DNA of 64,000 bases, from NCBI RefSeq assembly GCF_011064545.1, contig NZ_JAAMFG010000030.1, positions 124,001 to 188,000 on the forward strand, written 5' to 3'. The number at the start of each line of letters is the position of its first letter. Position 1 is the stretch's first letter. The notes beneath the pieces were generated by a model. It saw only the letters and a list, made by a program, of their open reading frames with translations. It was not told the DNA's origin and made no database searches. This document shows positions 33,486-41,561 of the stretch, piece after piece. Origin of the DNA: Wenzhouxiangella sp. XN24 (GTDB lineage Bacteria > Pseudomonadota > Gammaproteobacteria > Steroidobacterales > XN24). The translations under genes and the position numbers were made by a program.

Positions 33486-33989
33486 CTATTGGCCAGGGTC
33501 CGGCACGAAGCGTCCGCGGGCGTCGTAGAACCAGTCCGGCTCGCCCAGCATCGCCAACTCGAAATCCAGCGCCTCGACCGGGACGGCGTGGAGCAGGCGT
33601 TCGCCCTCCAGGTACAACAGGAACACGCGCCCCGCCTCGGGCTCGATATCGCAGGGCACCCAGTAGCCGCTGAGAGAGATCCGGCGTGGCGTGGGCGCCT
33701 GCCACCCTTCCAGCGCCTCGAAGACGTAGGTCGCCGAGAGTGGTGCATCCCGGACCGCGTCGCCAGGCGCGTCGTCGGGCGACGGCAGCTCCACGTCTAC
33801 GCGCAGCTCCAGCCTGGCAGCCACCACCGACTTCGCGTCCCTGAGCAGCTGCGCCGCCGCCACCTCGTCGTAGTCGTAGCCGCGCAGCACCGGTGGTTGC
33901 GGCGGATCGGGATTGCAGGCGGCCGTCGCGGCCCAGCCGGCGTGGGCCAGCAGCAGGGCGACGACGGGGGCGATGCACAGTGGTCTCAT
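33486..33989 (-). CDS. Hypothetical exported protein
   Basis: A 167-residue protein with a signal peptide (LCIAPVVALLLAHAGWAATA) and a soluble mature part. I do not recognise the family. It has a short cysteine pair (AACNPDP and VPCDIEP) that could form one disulfide, and the segment SLSGYWVPCDIEPEAGRVF followed by LLYLEGERLLHAVPVEALDF. The pattern resembles small periplasmic proteins that respond to surface or redox stress, but that is a guess. It precedes the M49-like gene by 13 bp. Confidence 0.6.
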   Translation of the reverse strand: MRPLCIAPVVALLLAHAGWAATAACNPDPPQPPVLRGYDYDEVAAAQLLRDAKSVVAARLELRVDVELPSPDDAPGDAVRDAPLSATYVFEALEGWQAPTPRRISLSGYWVPCDIEPEAGRVFLLYLEGERLLHAVPVEALDFELAMLGEPDWFYDARGRFVPDPGQ

Positions 33990-34054
33990 AGGCGAATTCT
34001 AGCGACGAATGCGCGCCGGAGCATGCCTACGCTGCCGAAGCGCTTTATGCGCCC

Positions 34055-34093
34055 TATACTCGGATGCCAGAATCCAGCATCTGGATTCCTGGC
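34055..34093 (+). promoter_or_regulatory. Candidate promoter -10 and adjacent inverted repeat upstream of the cyclase gene
   Basis: A TATACT box at 34055-34060 is followed at 34066-34093 by an inverted repeat, GCCAGAATCCAG / CTGGATTCCTGGC, with a 3-nt centre and one unpaired base. The repeat would sit at the transcription start and could be an operator or a 5' hairpin. The -35 region (CTGCCG) is poor, consistent with an activated promoter. Confidence 0.4.
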
Positions 34094-34171
34094 GTCGACG
34101 GCTTTGGCCGATGCGCGCCCAACCTCACCCAATAGACGGGAGGCGGCGATGAGGACAGCTGGCAAACGCCG

Positions 34172-37100
34172 ATGACGTGCCATTCCTGCGGCGTCGAGCT
34201 GCCGCACAACGCGAAGTTCTGCCCCGAATGCGGCACGGCCGTTGCCGTGCGGGCCTGTCCCGCATGCGGTATTCCGGCCGAGCGCGGCCGGTTCTGCATG
34301 GCGTGCGGCACGCCCATCGACGCGACGCACGCGCGGGCCACGCCCGCCACCGCGCAGCCCGTCACCGAGCGCAAGGTGACCTCGGTGCTGTTCGGCGACC
34401 TGGTGGGTTTCACCACCCTTTCGGAATCAAGGGACGCCGAGGATGTCCGTGAACTGCTGTCGGCCTACTTCGAACGTTGCCGCACGGTGATCGGTCGCTA
34501 CGGGGGCACCGTCGAGAAGTTCATCGGCGATGCCGTGATGGCCGTGTGGGGGGTCCCCATCGCGCACGAGGACGATGCCGAGCGGGCGGTGCGCGCCGGC
34601 CTGGAGATCGTGACCGCAATCGCAGACATGGGCGCCGACCTGCAGGCTCCCGACCTGGCGATGCGCGTGGGCATCGTCACCGGGGAAGTGGCGGTCACGC
34701 TCGGCGCGACCGGCCAGGGGATGGTGGCCGGGGATGCGGTCAACACTGCCGCCCGGGTGCAATCAGCGGCGACGCCGGGACGGGTATGGGTGGACGACAC
34801 GACCCGCTCGCTCAGCTCGGCCGCGATCTCTTTCGCCGATGCCGGAGCACAGATATTCAAGGGCAAAACGGAGCCGGTCCAGCTCTGGGAGGCCGGCACA
34901 GTGGTCGCCGACGTCGGCGGCCGGCACCGGATGGACGGCCTGGAAGCCCCGCTTATAGCGCGCGAGCGCGAGTTGCGCCTCGTGAAGGAGCTGTTCCACG
35001 CCGCCGACGAATCGGGTCGCCCGCGCCTGGTCGTGATCGACGGCGAGCCCGGCGTGGGCAAGTCACGACTCGCCTGGGAATTCGAAAAGTACACCGACGG
35101 GTTGACGGCCAGCACGTGGTGGCACCGCGGCCGGTGCCTCGCCTACGGTGACGGCGTCGCCTTCTGGGCCCTGGCCGAGACGGTGCAGGGCCGCCTGGGA
35201 GTGGCCGAGGGCGACGACCGGGCTGTCATCGCCCAGAAGCTCGACCAGGCCCTGGAGCGGTTCGTGCCCGATCGGACCGAGCGGGACTGGCTGCGCCCCC
35301 GCCTGGCGGTGCTGGTCGGGGTTGGCGGGAGCGGGTTCGCCCGCGAGGACCTGTTCGCCGCCTGGACCGCCTTCTTCGAATACCTGGCCGCCGACACGGC
35401 CGGTGACGGCGCCGCACCGGTCGTGCTGGTCATCGACGACGCCCAGCACGCCGACGAGGGACTGCTGGACTTCCTGGAGCACCTGCTCAACAACGCCACG
35501 GGCGCGGTGTTCGTACTTGCGCTGGCCCGCCCCGAACTCCTGGCGCGTCGCCCCGACCTCGGCGGCCGGCGGACCATCGTGATCCGGCTGGACCCGCTCG
35601 ACGACGCCGCGATGGGGCGGCTGGTGGAAGGCCTCGTCGAGGGTCTCCCGCCCGCGACCCGGACCGCCCTGGTCGGACGGGCCGAGGGTATCCCGCTGTT
35701 CGCCGTGGAGACCATCCGGACCCTTGTAGACCGCGAAGCGGTGATCCGTCGTAACGGCCGCTACGTTCCTGCGGACGGCGTCGAGGTCGACCTCGATGCC
35801 ATCGGCGCGCCCGCCTCGCTGCAGGCCCTGATCGCTGCCCGGCTCGACGCCCTGGACCCGACCGAGCGCCGGGTGGTCACCGACGCCAGCGTCCTCGGCG
35901 CGGCCTTCACGGGCGGCGGGCTGGCCAGCCTCGCAGCCGATGTGGACGACCTCGACAGCGTGCTGGAATCGCTGCGGCGCAAGGAGATCATCGTCCTGAC
36001 CACGGACCGATTCTCCGCCGAGGCCGGGCAATACCGCTTCGTCCAGTCCATGGTCCGCCAGGTGGCCTACGGCACCCAGTCCCGCCGGGACCGCAAGCGG
36101 CGCCACCTGCTGGCGGCAGACTATCTCAGCGGTGAGCAGGAGGCGGCCGATCTCGCGGTGGTGATCGCCCAGCACCTGCTGGATGCGATCGATGCTTCCG
36201 GGGAAAAGGACTCCGATCGCGACGAACTGGCCCGGCGGGCCCTCGCCCTGCTGGAGGCCGGGGCCGCGCGGGCGCGCGCGCTCGGTTCGCATATCGAGGC
36301 ACAACGCCACCTGGAGAAGGCCCTGGACCGTGCCGCCTCCATGGACCCGGCGGTCCTCGCAAGGATCCACCACGCGGCTGCTGGGGCGGCGCTGGATGCC
36401 GGGGACTACGCCGGCACGATCGATCACGCAAAGATGGCGACAAAGCTCTTCGACCAGCTCGAACAGCCGGTGGAGGCGGGGCGTGCAGCGGCGACCCACG
36501 CCATGGCCCTCTCGTGGCTGGGTGACAACGGCGGCGCGATCGGTATTGCGCAACCACGCTGGGAGGTCCTGCAGGCCAGGGGCGACGCCGATACCGCACT
36601 CCTTGCGCTGGCCAACTGCCTCGCTTTCGCCCACGCCGGGCTCGGGCGCTACCACGACATGGCGCCTTACGCGGATCGCGCCATGCTCATCGCCGAGGCG
36701 GCGAACGACCTGCATTCCCTGAGCCGTGCCATGCGCCAGATGGCCCGGTGCTACAGCGTCCGGGGCGCCCAGCTCTCGGCCCTGGCGCTCACCCAGGCAG
36801 CGGCACAGATCGCGCGGGACCAGGGGCTCTGGGACGCGCTGGCGATGGCGCTGGGCATCCAGGTCAGCATCCAGCTCACCCGGGACCTGGCCGGCGCGCT
36901 GGCCAACAGCGAGCAAGGGATGGCGGCAGCGCGGCGCGGCGGGGTGCGCGCGACCATCGACACCAGCCTCACCAACCAACTGCTCGCGCACTGGGTGGCC
37001 GGACGCCTGGCCGAAGCCCGCAACCTGCTCTCGTCATCCGCCGATGAGCCGAGGGACCCCACGTTACGCCTTGCCCTGCGCGGCATCTCCCGGTGGATCA

Positions 37101-37702
37101 ACGTGGCGGCGGGTTCTCAGCAGGACGATCCCGCCAGCGCGGAACTGGAGGACGTCGAGAGCTTCGACGACGCGTATTCGCTCGCCTGGGCGGGCCACAC
37201 GCGGATGCTGCAGGCCCTGGACAGTGGCAATACCGCCGCGGCCGCCCGGATCGCCGAGCGCACACTGCCCCACGTGCTGGCCGCCTTCGACCTGGCGGAC
37301 GAGTTCGTGTTTCACTGGCCGGCCCTGGTCCTGGCCGCGCTGGCTGACGGCGATGCGGACCTGGCCGAGCGACTGATGGGGCCCGTCAGCATGGCGCGCG
37401 CCGCCCTTCCGCCTTACCTCGATGCCCAGCGGCTGCGGCTCCGAGGCCTTGTCCGCGCGGCTCGCGGCGACGACCCGGCTGAGATCGAAGCCGACCTGAG
37501 CGCCGGGGTACGCGGGCTGGCGAGCTTCGGCGCGGCAGGGGACGCCGCGCGGGCCGAAGAGGACCTCGCCTTCTGGCTGGCCTCGCAAAGGCGAACTGAG
37601 GAGGCCGAGCTGCTGCTCGCCCACGTTCGCGCCAGCTACGAAGAAATGGACGCTCGCGGCTGGCTGGCCCAGTTGGACAACCGGAGCCGGCTCGAGCACT
37701 GA
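34172..37702 (+). CDS. Zinc-ribbon / class III adenylate cyclase / STAND-type ATPase / TPR protein
   Basis: A 1176-residue cytosolic signalling protein. Two zinc ribbons open it (CHSCG..CPEC and CPACG..CMACG, residues 3-47). The cyclase domain (about 65-235) has both metal Asps (VLFGDLVGFTTLSES and FIGDAVMAVWG), the adenine-type Lys in VEKFIGDAV, and the transition-state Asn/Arg in AVNTAARVQ, so it looks catalytically intact. An ATPase domain follows (Walker A IDGEPGVGKSRLAW, Walker B VVLVIDDAQHADEG), then about 500 residues of TPR-like helices. The family is common in actinobacteria and myxobacteria; it stands alone here and may be acquired. Confidence 0.9.
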   Translation: MTCHSCGVELPHNAKFCPECGTAVAVRACPACGIPAERGRFCMACGTPIDATHARATPATAQPVTERKVTSVLFGDLVGFTTLSESRDAEDVRELLSAYFERCRTVIGRYGGTVEKFIGDAVMAVWGVPIAHEDDAERAVRAGLEIVTAIADMGADLQAPDLAMRVGIVTGEVAVTLGATGQGMVAGDAVNTAARVQSAATPGRVWVDDTTRSLSSAAISFADAGAQIFKGKTEPVQLWEAGTVVADVGGRHRMDGLEAPLIARERELRLVKELFHAADESGRPRLVVIDGEPGVGKSRLAWEFEKYTDGLTASTWWHRGRCLAYGDGVAFWALAETVQGRLGVAEGDDRAVIAQKLDQALERFVPDRTERDWLRPRLAVLVGVGGSGFAREDLFAAWTAFFEYLAADTAGDGAAPVVLVIDDAQHADEGLLDFLEHLLNNATGAVFVLALARPELLARRPDLGGRRTIVIRLDPLDDAAMGRLVEGLVEGLPPATRTALVGRAEGIPLFAVETIRTLVDREAVIRRNGRYVPADGVEVDLDAIGAPASLQALIAARLDALDPTERRVVTDASVLGAAFTGGGLASLAADVDDLDSVLESLRRKEIIVLTTDRFSAEAGQYRFVQSMVRQVAYGTQSRRDRKRRHLLAADYLSGEQEAADLAVVIAQHLLDAIDASGEKDSDRDELARRALALLEAGAARARALGSHIEAQRHLEKALDRAASMDPAVLARIHHAAAGAALDAGDYAGTIDHAKMATKLFDQLEQPVEAGRAAATHAMALSWLGDNGGAIGIAQPRWEVLQARGDADTALLALANCLAFAHAGLGRYHDMAPYADRAMLIAEAANDLHSLSRAMRQMARCYSVRGAQLSALALTQAAAQIARDQGLWDALAMALGIQVSIQLTRDLAGALANSEQGMAAARRGGVRATIDTSLTNQLLAHWVAGRLAEARNLLSSSADEPRDPTLRLALRGISRWINVAAGSQQDDPASAELEDVESFDDAYSLAWAGHTRMLQALDSGNTAAAARIAERTLPHVLAAFDLADEFVFHWPALVLAALADGDADLAERLMGPVSMARAALPPYLDAQRLRLRGLVRAARGDDPAEIEADLSAGVRGLASFGAAGDAARAEEDLAFWLASQRRTEEAELLLAHVRASYEEMDARGWLAQLDNRSRLEH

Positions 37703-37725
37703 CAGGATTCAGGCCAGGCTGTCGC

Positions 37726-38427
37726 TCAGCCGCACTTCGAGTCGCCGCAGTTCAGGCAGGTCATGCAGCCGTCCATCATCACGACGGCCGTGGTGTTGCA
37801 CTTGGCGCAGAGCTGCGCGCCCTCCGGGAACGGATTCTCGGCGAACGCGTCCTGCTGCGCGGCGCGGGCCTCGAACTCGGCGCGCTTCTGCTCGATCAGC
37901 GCGCGCTGGTGCTCGTCGAGCCCCGGCGAGGTCATCATGCCGATGCTGACGAGGTGCTTCTCGACCACTTCGCCGAGCTCGGCGATCAGCGAGGGCATGT
38001 ACTTGCCGCCAGGCTTCCAGTAGCCGCCGCGCGGATCGAACACCGCCTTGAGCTCTTCCACCAGGAAGGTCACGTCACCGCCCTTGCGGAACACCGCGGA
38101 CATGATCCGCGTCAGCGCGACGATCCACTGGTAGTGATCGAGGTTCTTCGAATTGATGAAGATCTCGAAGGGCCGCCGCGCCTCGTGCTTCGTGCCGTGG
38201 TTGAGCACGATGTCGTTGATGGTCACGTACATGGCGTGCTCGGCCACCGGCGGCTTGATCTTGTAGGTCGCGCCGACCAGCATTTCCGGACGCTCGAGCT
38301 TCTCGTGCATCCGGATGACCTTGCCCTCGGTGCCCTCCTCGACGCGCGGTTTCGCCGCCGCCGGCTTTTCCTCCGGCTTGGCGACGTGATACCCGACGAT
38401 CTTCTTGCCTATCTTCTGTGCTGCCAT
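37726..38427 (-). CDS. nrdJb: NrdJb, C-terminal subunit of split class II ribonucleotide reductase
   Basis: A 233-residue protein corresponding to the C-terminal piece of adenosylcobalamin-dependent ribonucleotide reductase, as in Pseudomonas where nrdJ is split. It ends in a zinc-ribbon and redox tail (LCAKCNTTAVVMMDGCMTC then CLNCGDSKCG), the cysteines that re-reduce the active site. The TSCPD-like core contains MYVTINDIVLNHGTKHEARR and ALTRIMSAVFRKGGDV. It lies 13 bp after nrdJa. Confidence 0.93.
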   Translation of the reverse strand: MAAQKIGKKIVGYHVAKPEEKPAAAKPRVEEGTEGKVIRMHEKLERPEMLVGATYKIKPPVAEHAMYVTINDIVLNHGTKHEARRPFEIFINSKNLDHYQWIVALTRIMSAVFRKGGDVTFLVEELKAVFDPRGGYWKPGGKYMPSLIAELGEVVEKHLVSIGMMTSPGLDEHQRALIEQKRAEFEARAAQQDAFAENPFPEGAQLCAKCNTTAVVMMDGCMTCLNCGDSKCG

Positions 38428-38440
38428 TGCTGTGCGGTCC

Positions 38441-40597
38441 TCAAAACTTGCCGTAGTAACCTTCTTTCAGAGCGTCGAAGAGATTCGCGGCGGTGTGCAT
38501 CTCGCCGTCGTATTCGACTTGCTCGTCACCCTTGAGTTCAACGGTCGAACCGTCCTCGAGCTCAAAGACGTAGGTCGTGTTTTTCAGGTCCTGCTCCTTC
38601 ACGAGCACGCCCTGGAAAGCGGCCGGGTTGAAGCGGAAGGTCGTGCAGCCCTTGAGCCCCTGCTCGTAGGCGTACATGTAGATGTCCTTGAAATCCTCGT
38701 AGGGATAGTCCGTCGGCACGTTCGCCGTCTTGGAGATCGAGGAATCGACCCACATCTGCGCGGCGGCCTGGATATCGACATGCTGCCGCGGCGTGATGTC
38801 GTCCGCAGTGAGGAAATACTCCGGCAGCTTCTCTTCCGGGCGGTCCGAACCCGGCATCGCCCGCTCGTTGATGAGCGAGCGGTAGGCCAAAAGCTCGAAG
38901 GAGAACACGTCCACCTTCTCCTTGCTCTTGCGGCCCTCGCGGATCACGTTGCGGAAATAGTGATGGGCGAATGACGGCTCGATGCCGTTCGACGCATTGT
39001 TCGCCAGCGACAGCGAGATCGTGCCGGTGGGCGCGATCGAGCTGTGGTGGGTGAAGCGCGCGCCGACCTCTGCCAGTTCGTCCACGAGTTCCGGGTTCAC
39101 GTCGGCGATGCGCTGCATGTAACGGCTGTAGCGGGCGTGCAGCACCCGGCCCTTGATCCGCGCGCCGACGCGCCAGCCGTCCGCGATCATTTCCGGGCGC
39201 TTGCGCAGCATCTCCTCGTTGACCTCGAACTCCTCTTCCATGATGGGCGCCGGTCCCTTTTCGCGGGCCAGTTCCAGCGCGCTCTCCCAGCCGGCCATCG
39301 CCAGCTCGCGCGCCACGTCCTGGGTGAAGGCGACGGACGCCTTGCTGCCGTACTTCATGCCGAGCATGGTGATGGTGGAGCCGAGCCCCAAAAAGCCCAT
39401 GCCGTGGCGACGCTTGCGATAGATCTCGTCGCGCTGCGGGCCGAGCGGCAGGCCGTTGATCTCGACGACGTTGTCGAGGATCCGCGTGAACACCTTCACC
39501 ACTTCGCGGAACTTGTCCCAGTCGAAGGACGCGTCCGGCTTGAAGGCGTCCACGATGAAGCGCGTCAGGTTCACCGAGCCCAGCAGGCAGGAACCATAGG
39601 GCGGCAGGGGCTGCTCGCCGCAGGGGTTGGTGGCGCGGATGTTCTCGCACCACCAGTTGTTGTTCATCTCGTTGACCCGGTCGATCAGCACGAAGCCGGG
39701 CTCCGCGAAATCGTAGGTGGAGGTCATGATGACGTCCCACACCCGCCGCGCCGGCAGGGTCTTGTAGACGCGACACGCCACCAGGCCGGCCTCGTTGCGC
39801 ACCAGGTCGCCGTCGCCCGGCCACTCGCGCCAGACGATGGTCTCGGGGTCGTCGAGATCGATGCTGTCGTCCTTGAGTTCCTTGACGCTGATCGGGAAGG
39901 CGAGCCGCCACGGCTCGTCGTTGCTGACGGCGCGCACGAACTCGTCGGTGACCAGCAGCGAGAGATTGAACTGGCGGAGCCGCCCGTCCTCGCGCTTGGC
40001 GCGGATGAACTCCAGGGCGTCGGGGTGGCCGACGTCGAAGGTGCCCATCTGGGCGCCGCGCCGGCCGCCGGCGGACGACACCGTGAAGCACATCTTGTCG
40101 TAGATATCCATGAAGGACAGCGGGCCGGAGGTGTAGGCGCCGGCGCCGGACACGTAGGCGCCGCGGGGGCGCAGCGTCGAGAACTCGTAGCCGATGCCAC
40201 AGCCGGCCTTCAGCGTGAGGCCCGCCTCGTGCACCTTGTCGAGAATGTCGTCCATCGAGTCGCGGATGGTGCCGGAGACGGTGCAGTTGATCGTCGAGGT
40301 GGCGGGCTTGTGGGCCAGCGCGCCGGCATTCGAGACGATCCGGCCGGCGGGGATGGCACCGTGGCGCAGTGCCCAGAGGAAACGCTCGTACCAGTGTTCA
40401 CGGCGATCTTCGGGCTCGACGTCAGCGAGTGCACGGGCGATCCGCTGGTAGGTGTCGTCCATCGTCTGGTCAAGAACCGTTCCGTCCTTGGCCACCAGCC
40501 GGTACTTCTTCTCCCAGATGTCGAGGGATGCGGGCTGGAAAGGAATATCGTTGACCGACTCCACTGTAACCGCCTGTTCTTGCAACGCTGTATTCAT
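38441..40597 (-). CDS. nrdJa: NrdJa, catalytic subunit of adenosylcobalamin-dependent ribonucleotide reductase
   Basis: A 718-residue class II reductase making deoxyribonucleotides with or without oxygen, using vitamin B12. Features include the N-terminal substrate site (GAIPAGRIVSNAGAL, then NCTVSGTIRDSMDDI), a radical-barrel region KAGCGIGYEFSTLRPRGAYV, and the catalytic NPCGEQPLPPYGSCLLGSVN. IAPTGTISLSLANNASNGIE and PSFAHHYFR are diagnostic. The start ATG at 40597 gives MNTALQEQ; two NrdR boxes precede the gene. Confidence 0.96.
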   Translation of the reverse strand: MNTALQEQAVTVESVNDIPFQPASLDIWEKKYRLVAKDGTVLDQTMDDTYQRIARALADVEPEDRREHWYERFLWALRHGAIPAGRIVSNAGALAHKPATSTINCTVSGTIRDSMDDILDKVHEAGLTLKAGCGIGYEFSTLRPRGAYVSGAGAYTSGPLSFMDIYDKMCFTVSSAGGRRGAQMGTFDVGHPDALEFIRAKREDGRLRQFNLSLLVTDEFVRAVSNDEPWRLAFPISVKELKDDSIDLDDPETIVWREWPGDGDLVRNEAGLVACRVYKTLPARRVWDVIMTSTYDFAEPGFVLIDRVNEMNNNWWCENIRATNPCGEQPLPPYGSCLLGSVNLTRFIVDAFKPDASFDWDKFREVVKVFTRILDNVVEINGLPLGPQRDEIYRKRRHGMGFLGLGSTITMLGMKYGSKASVAFTQDVARELAMAGWESALELAREKGPAPIMEEEFEVNEEMLRKRPEMIADGWRVGARIKGRVLHARYSRYMQRIADVNPELVDELAEVGARFTHHSSIAPTGTISLSLANNASNGIEPSFAHHYFRNVIREGRKSKEKVDVFSFELLAYRSLINERAMPGSDRPEEKLPEYFLTADDITPRQHVDIQAAAQMWVDSSISKTANVPTDYPYEDFKDIYMYAYEQGLKGCTTFRFNPAAFQGVLVKEQDLKNTTYVFELEDGSTVELKGDEQVEYDGEMHTAANLFDALKEGYYGKF

Positions 40598-40709
40598 TAT
40601 GGCTCGTCCCCCCGGGCGCTCCTCGTGACCTGTTTTCAAATCCCTTTAGCGCCGCCCAAAAGGGGACGGCGTCCGCCACGCCGGACACAGCCGGGTGCCT
40701 GGCGGGCAA

Positions 40710-40725
40710 ACACAATATGTTGTGT
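40710..40725. promoter_or_regulatory. NrdR box 1 (proximal)
   Basis: ACACAATATGTTGTGT matches the NrdR consensus (ACAC-A/T-ATAT-x-T/A-GTGT type) perfectly. It ends 113 bp upstream of the nrdJa start. A weak TATTGT -10-like box lies inside it on the minus strand with TTAACG 16 nt upstream, so repression by occluding the promoter is plausible. NrdR is the ATP/dATP-sensing repressor of ribonucleotide reductase genes. Confidence 0.9.
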
Positions 40726-40830
40726 TACGGAGCCGTTAAGGTAAGGGCCTGAAGAGGTCATGTCAAGCACCGCTTGAATGGCGCCTGAAGGGCCTCGAAT
40801 CATTAAATTACAGAGACTTAGATATGTTTT

Positions 40831-40845
40831 ATAGAAATTTTCTAT
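40831..40845. repeat. AT-rich palindrome ATAGAAA-T-TTTCTAT in the nrdJ-hsp20 gap
   Basis: A perfect 7-bp inverted repeat with a single central base in an AT-rich patch (about 40795-40850) unlike the surrounding high-GC DNA. It lies between the two NrdR boxes in the 437-bp divergent gap between nrdJa and the small heat-shock gene. It could be an operator or a bendable promoter segment; I do not recognise the regulator. Confidence 0.45.
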
Positions 40846-40889
40846 GAATGTTCGGCTATGGCGGGGGAAAAAACTTGTTCTGCGGTGCA

Positions 40890-40905
40890 ACACAATATCT
40901 TGTGT
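40890..40905. promoter_or_regulatory. NrdR box 2 (distal)
   Basis: ACACAATATCTTGTGT is the second perfect NrdR box, 180 bp centre-to-centre from box 1. NrdR sites usually occur as pairs about 30 bp apart, so this spacing is exceptional. It also lies 12 bp upstream of a TTGACA hexamer on the plus strand, close to the promoter region of the heat-shock gene. Confidence 0.88.
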
Positions 40906-40960
40906 TCCGTATTGCGTTGACATAATCGCAAAAAAGCCCTAGGCGAGACGCCCCGCGGCT

Positions 40961-40987
40961 CTTGAAAAAGCCATTTCGCCCCCAAAT
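40961..40987 (+). promoter_or_regulatory. Sigma32-like heat-shock promoter for the hsp20 gene
   Basis: CTTGAAA at 40961-40967 and CCCCCAAAT beginning at 40979 are separated by 11 nt. This fits the sigma32 (RpoH) consensus CTTGAAA-N11-15-CCCCATNT, and the position, about 50 bp upstream of the small heat-shock protein start, supports it. Confidence 0.75.
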
Positions 40988-41034
40988 TGAGTGCTCATGA
41001 GACAACCCACAACCCCATACCAAGGAGGTGGACA

Positions 41035-41475
41035 ATGAGCCTTGTTCGTTACCAACCCTGGGGGCTGATGCGCTCCCTGCACGAGGACCTGGATCGCCTG
41101 TTCGAGCAGCGGATGGGCATGGACGAGACCGCCGGCAGCGTCGCCAACTGGGTCCCGCCCGTGGACATCAGGGAAGAGGAGAACCGCTTCCTGCTGCATG
41201 CCGACATCCCCGGCGTGAAACCCGAGGACATCGAGGTCACGATGGAGAACGGCGTGCTGACGATCAGCGGGACCCGTGCGTCCGAGAAGAGCGAGGACGA
41301 GAACGGCTACCGCCGCGTGGAACGCATCACGGGACGCTTCTTCCGGCGCTTCACGCTGCCCGACACGGCCGACGCCGAGGGCATCAACGCCAAGAGCCAC
41401 GACGGCGTGCTCGAGGTGATCATCCCGAAACACGAGCGGGTGATGCCGCGGCGGATCAGCGTGGAGGTCAACTGA
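41035..41475 (+). CDS. Hsp20/alpha-crystallin small heat-shock protein
   Basis: A 146-residue ATP-independent chaperone. The alpha-crystallin domain covers about residues 38-140: WVPPVDIREEENRFLLHADI, PGVKPEDIEVTMENGVLTI, then the conserved GRFFRRFTLPD and SHDGVLEVIIPKHE. The start has an ideal AAGGAGG 6 nt upstream. Behind a sigma32-like promoter, it is almost certainly heat-inducible. The related protease gene lies 86 bp downstream. Confidence 0.96.
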   Translation: MSLVRYQPWGLMRSLHEDLDRLFEQRMGMDETAGSVANWVPPVDIREEENRFLLHADIPGVKPEDIEVTMENGVLTISGTRASEKSEDENGYRRVERITGRFFRRFTLPDTADAEGINAKSHDGVLEVIIPKHERVMPRRISVEVN

Positions 41476-41561
41476 GACCCTCGCGGGCCTGCCGCAGGCC
41501 GGCGGCGATGACGGGCGGGTGACGCCGCCCGTCATCGCCTATTCTTGGCAGGAAGGAACCT

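Noticed and set aside
34172-37702. Cyclase-ATPase gene as part of a mobile element
   Set aside because: No integrase, transposase, terminal repeat or tRNA end is nearby; only possible foreign ancestry can be suggested.
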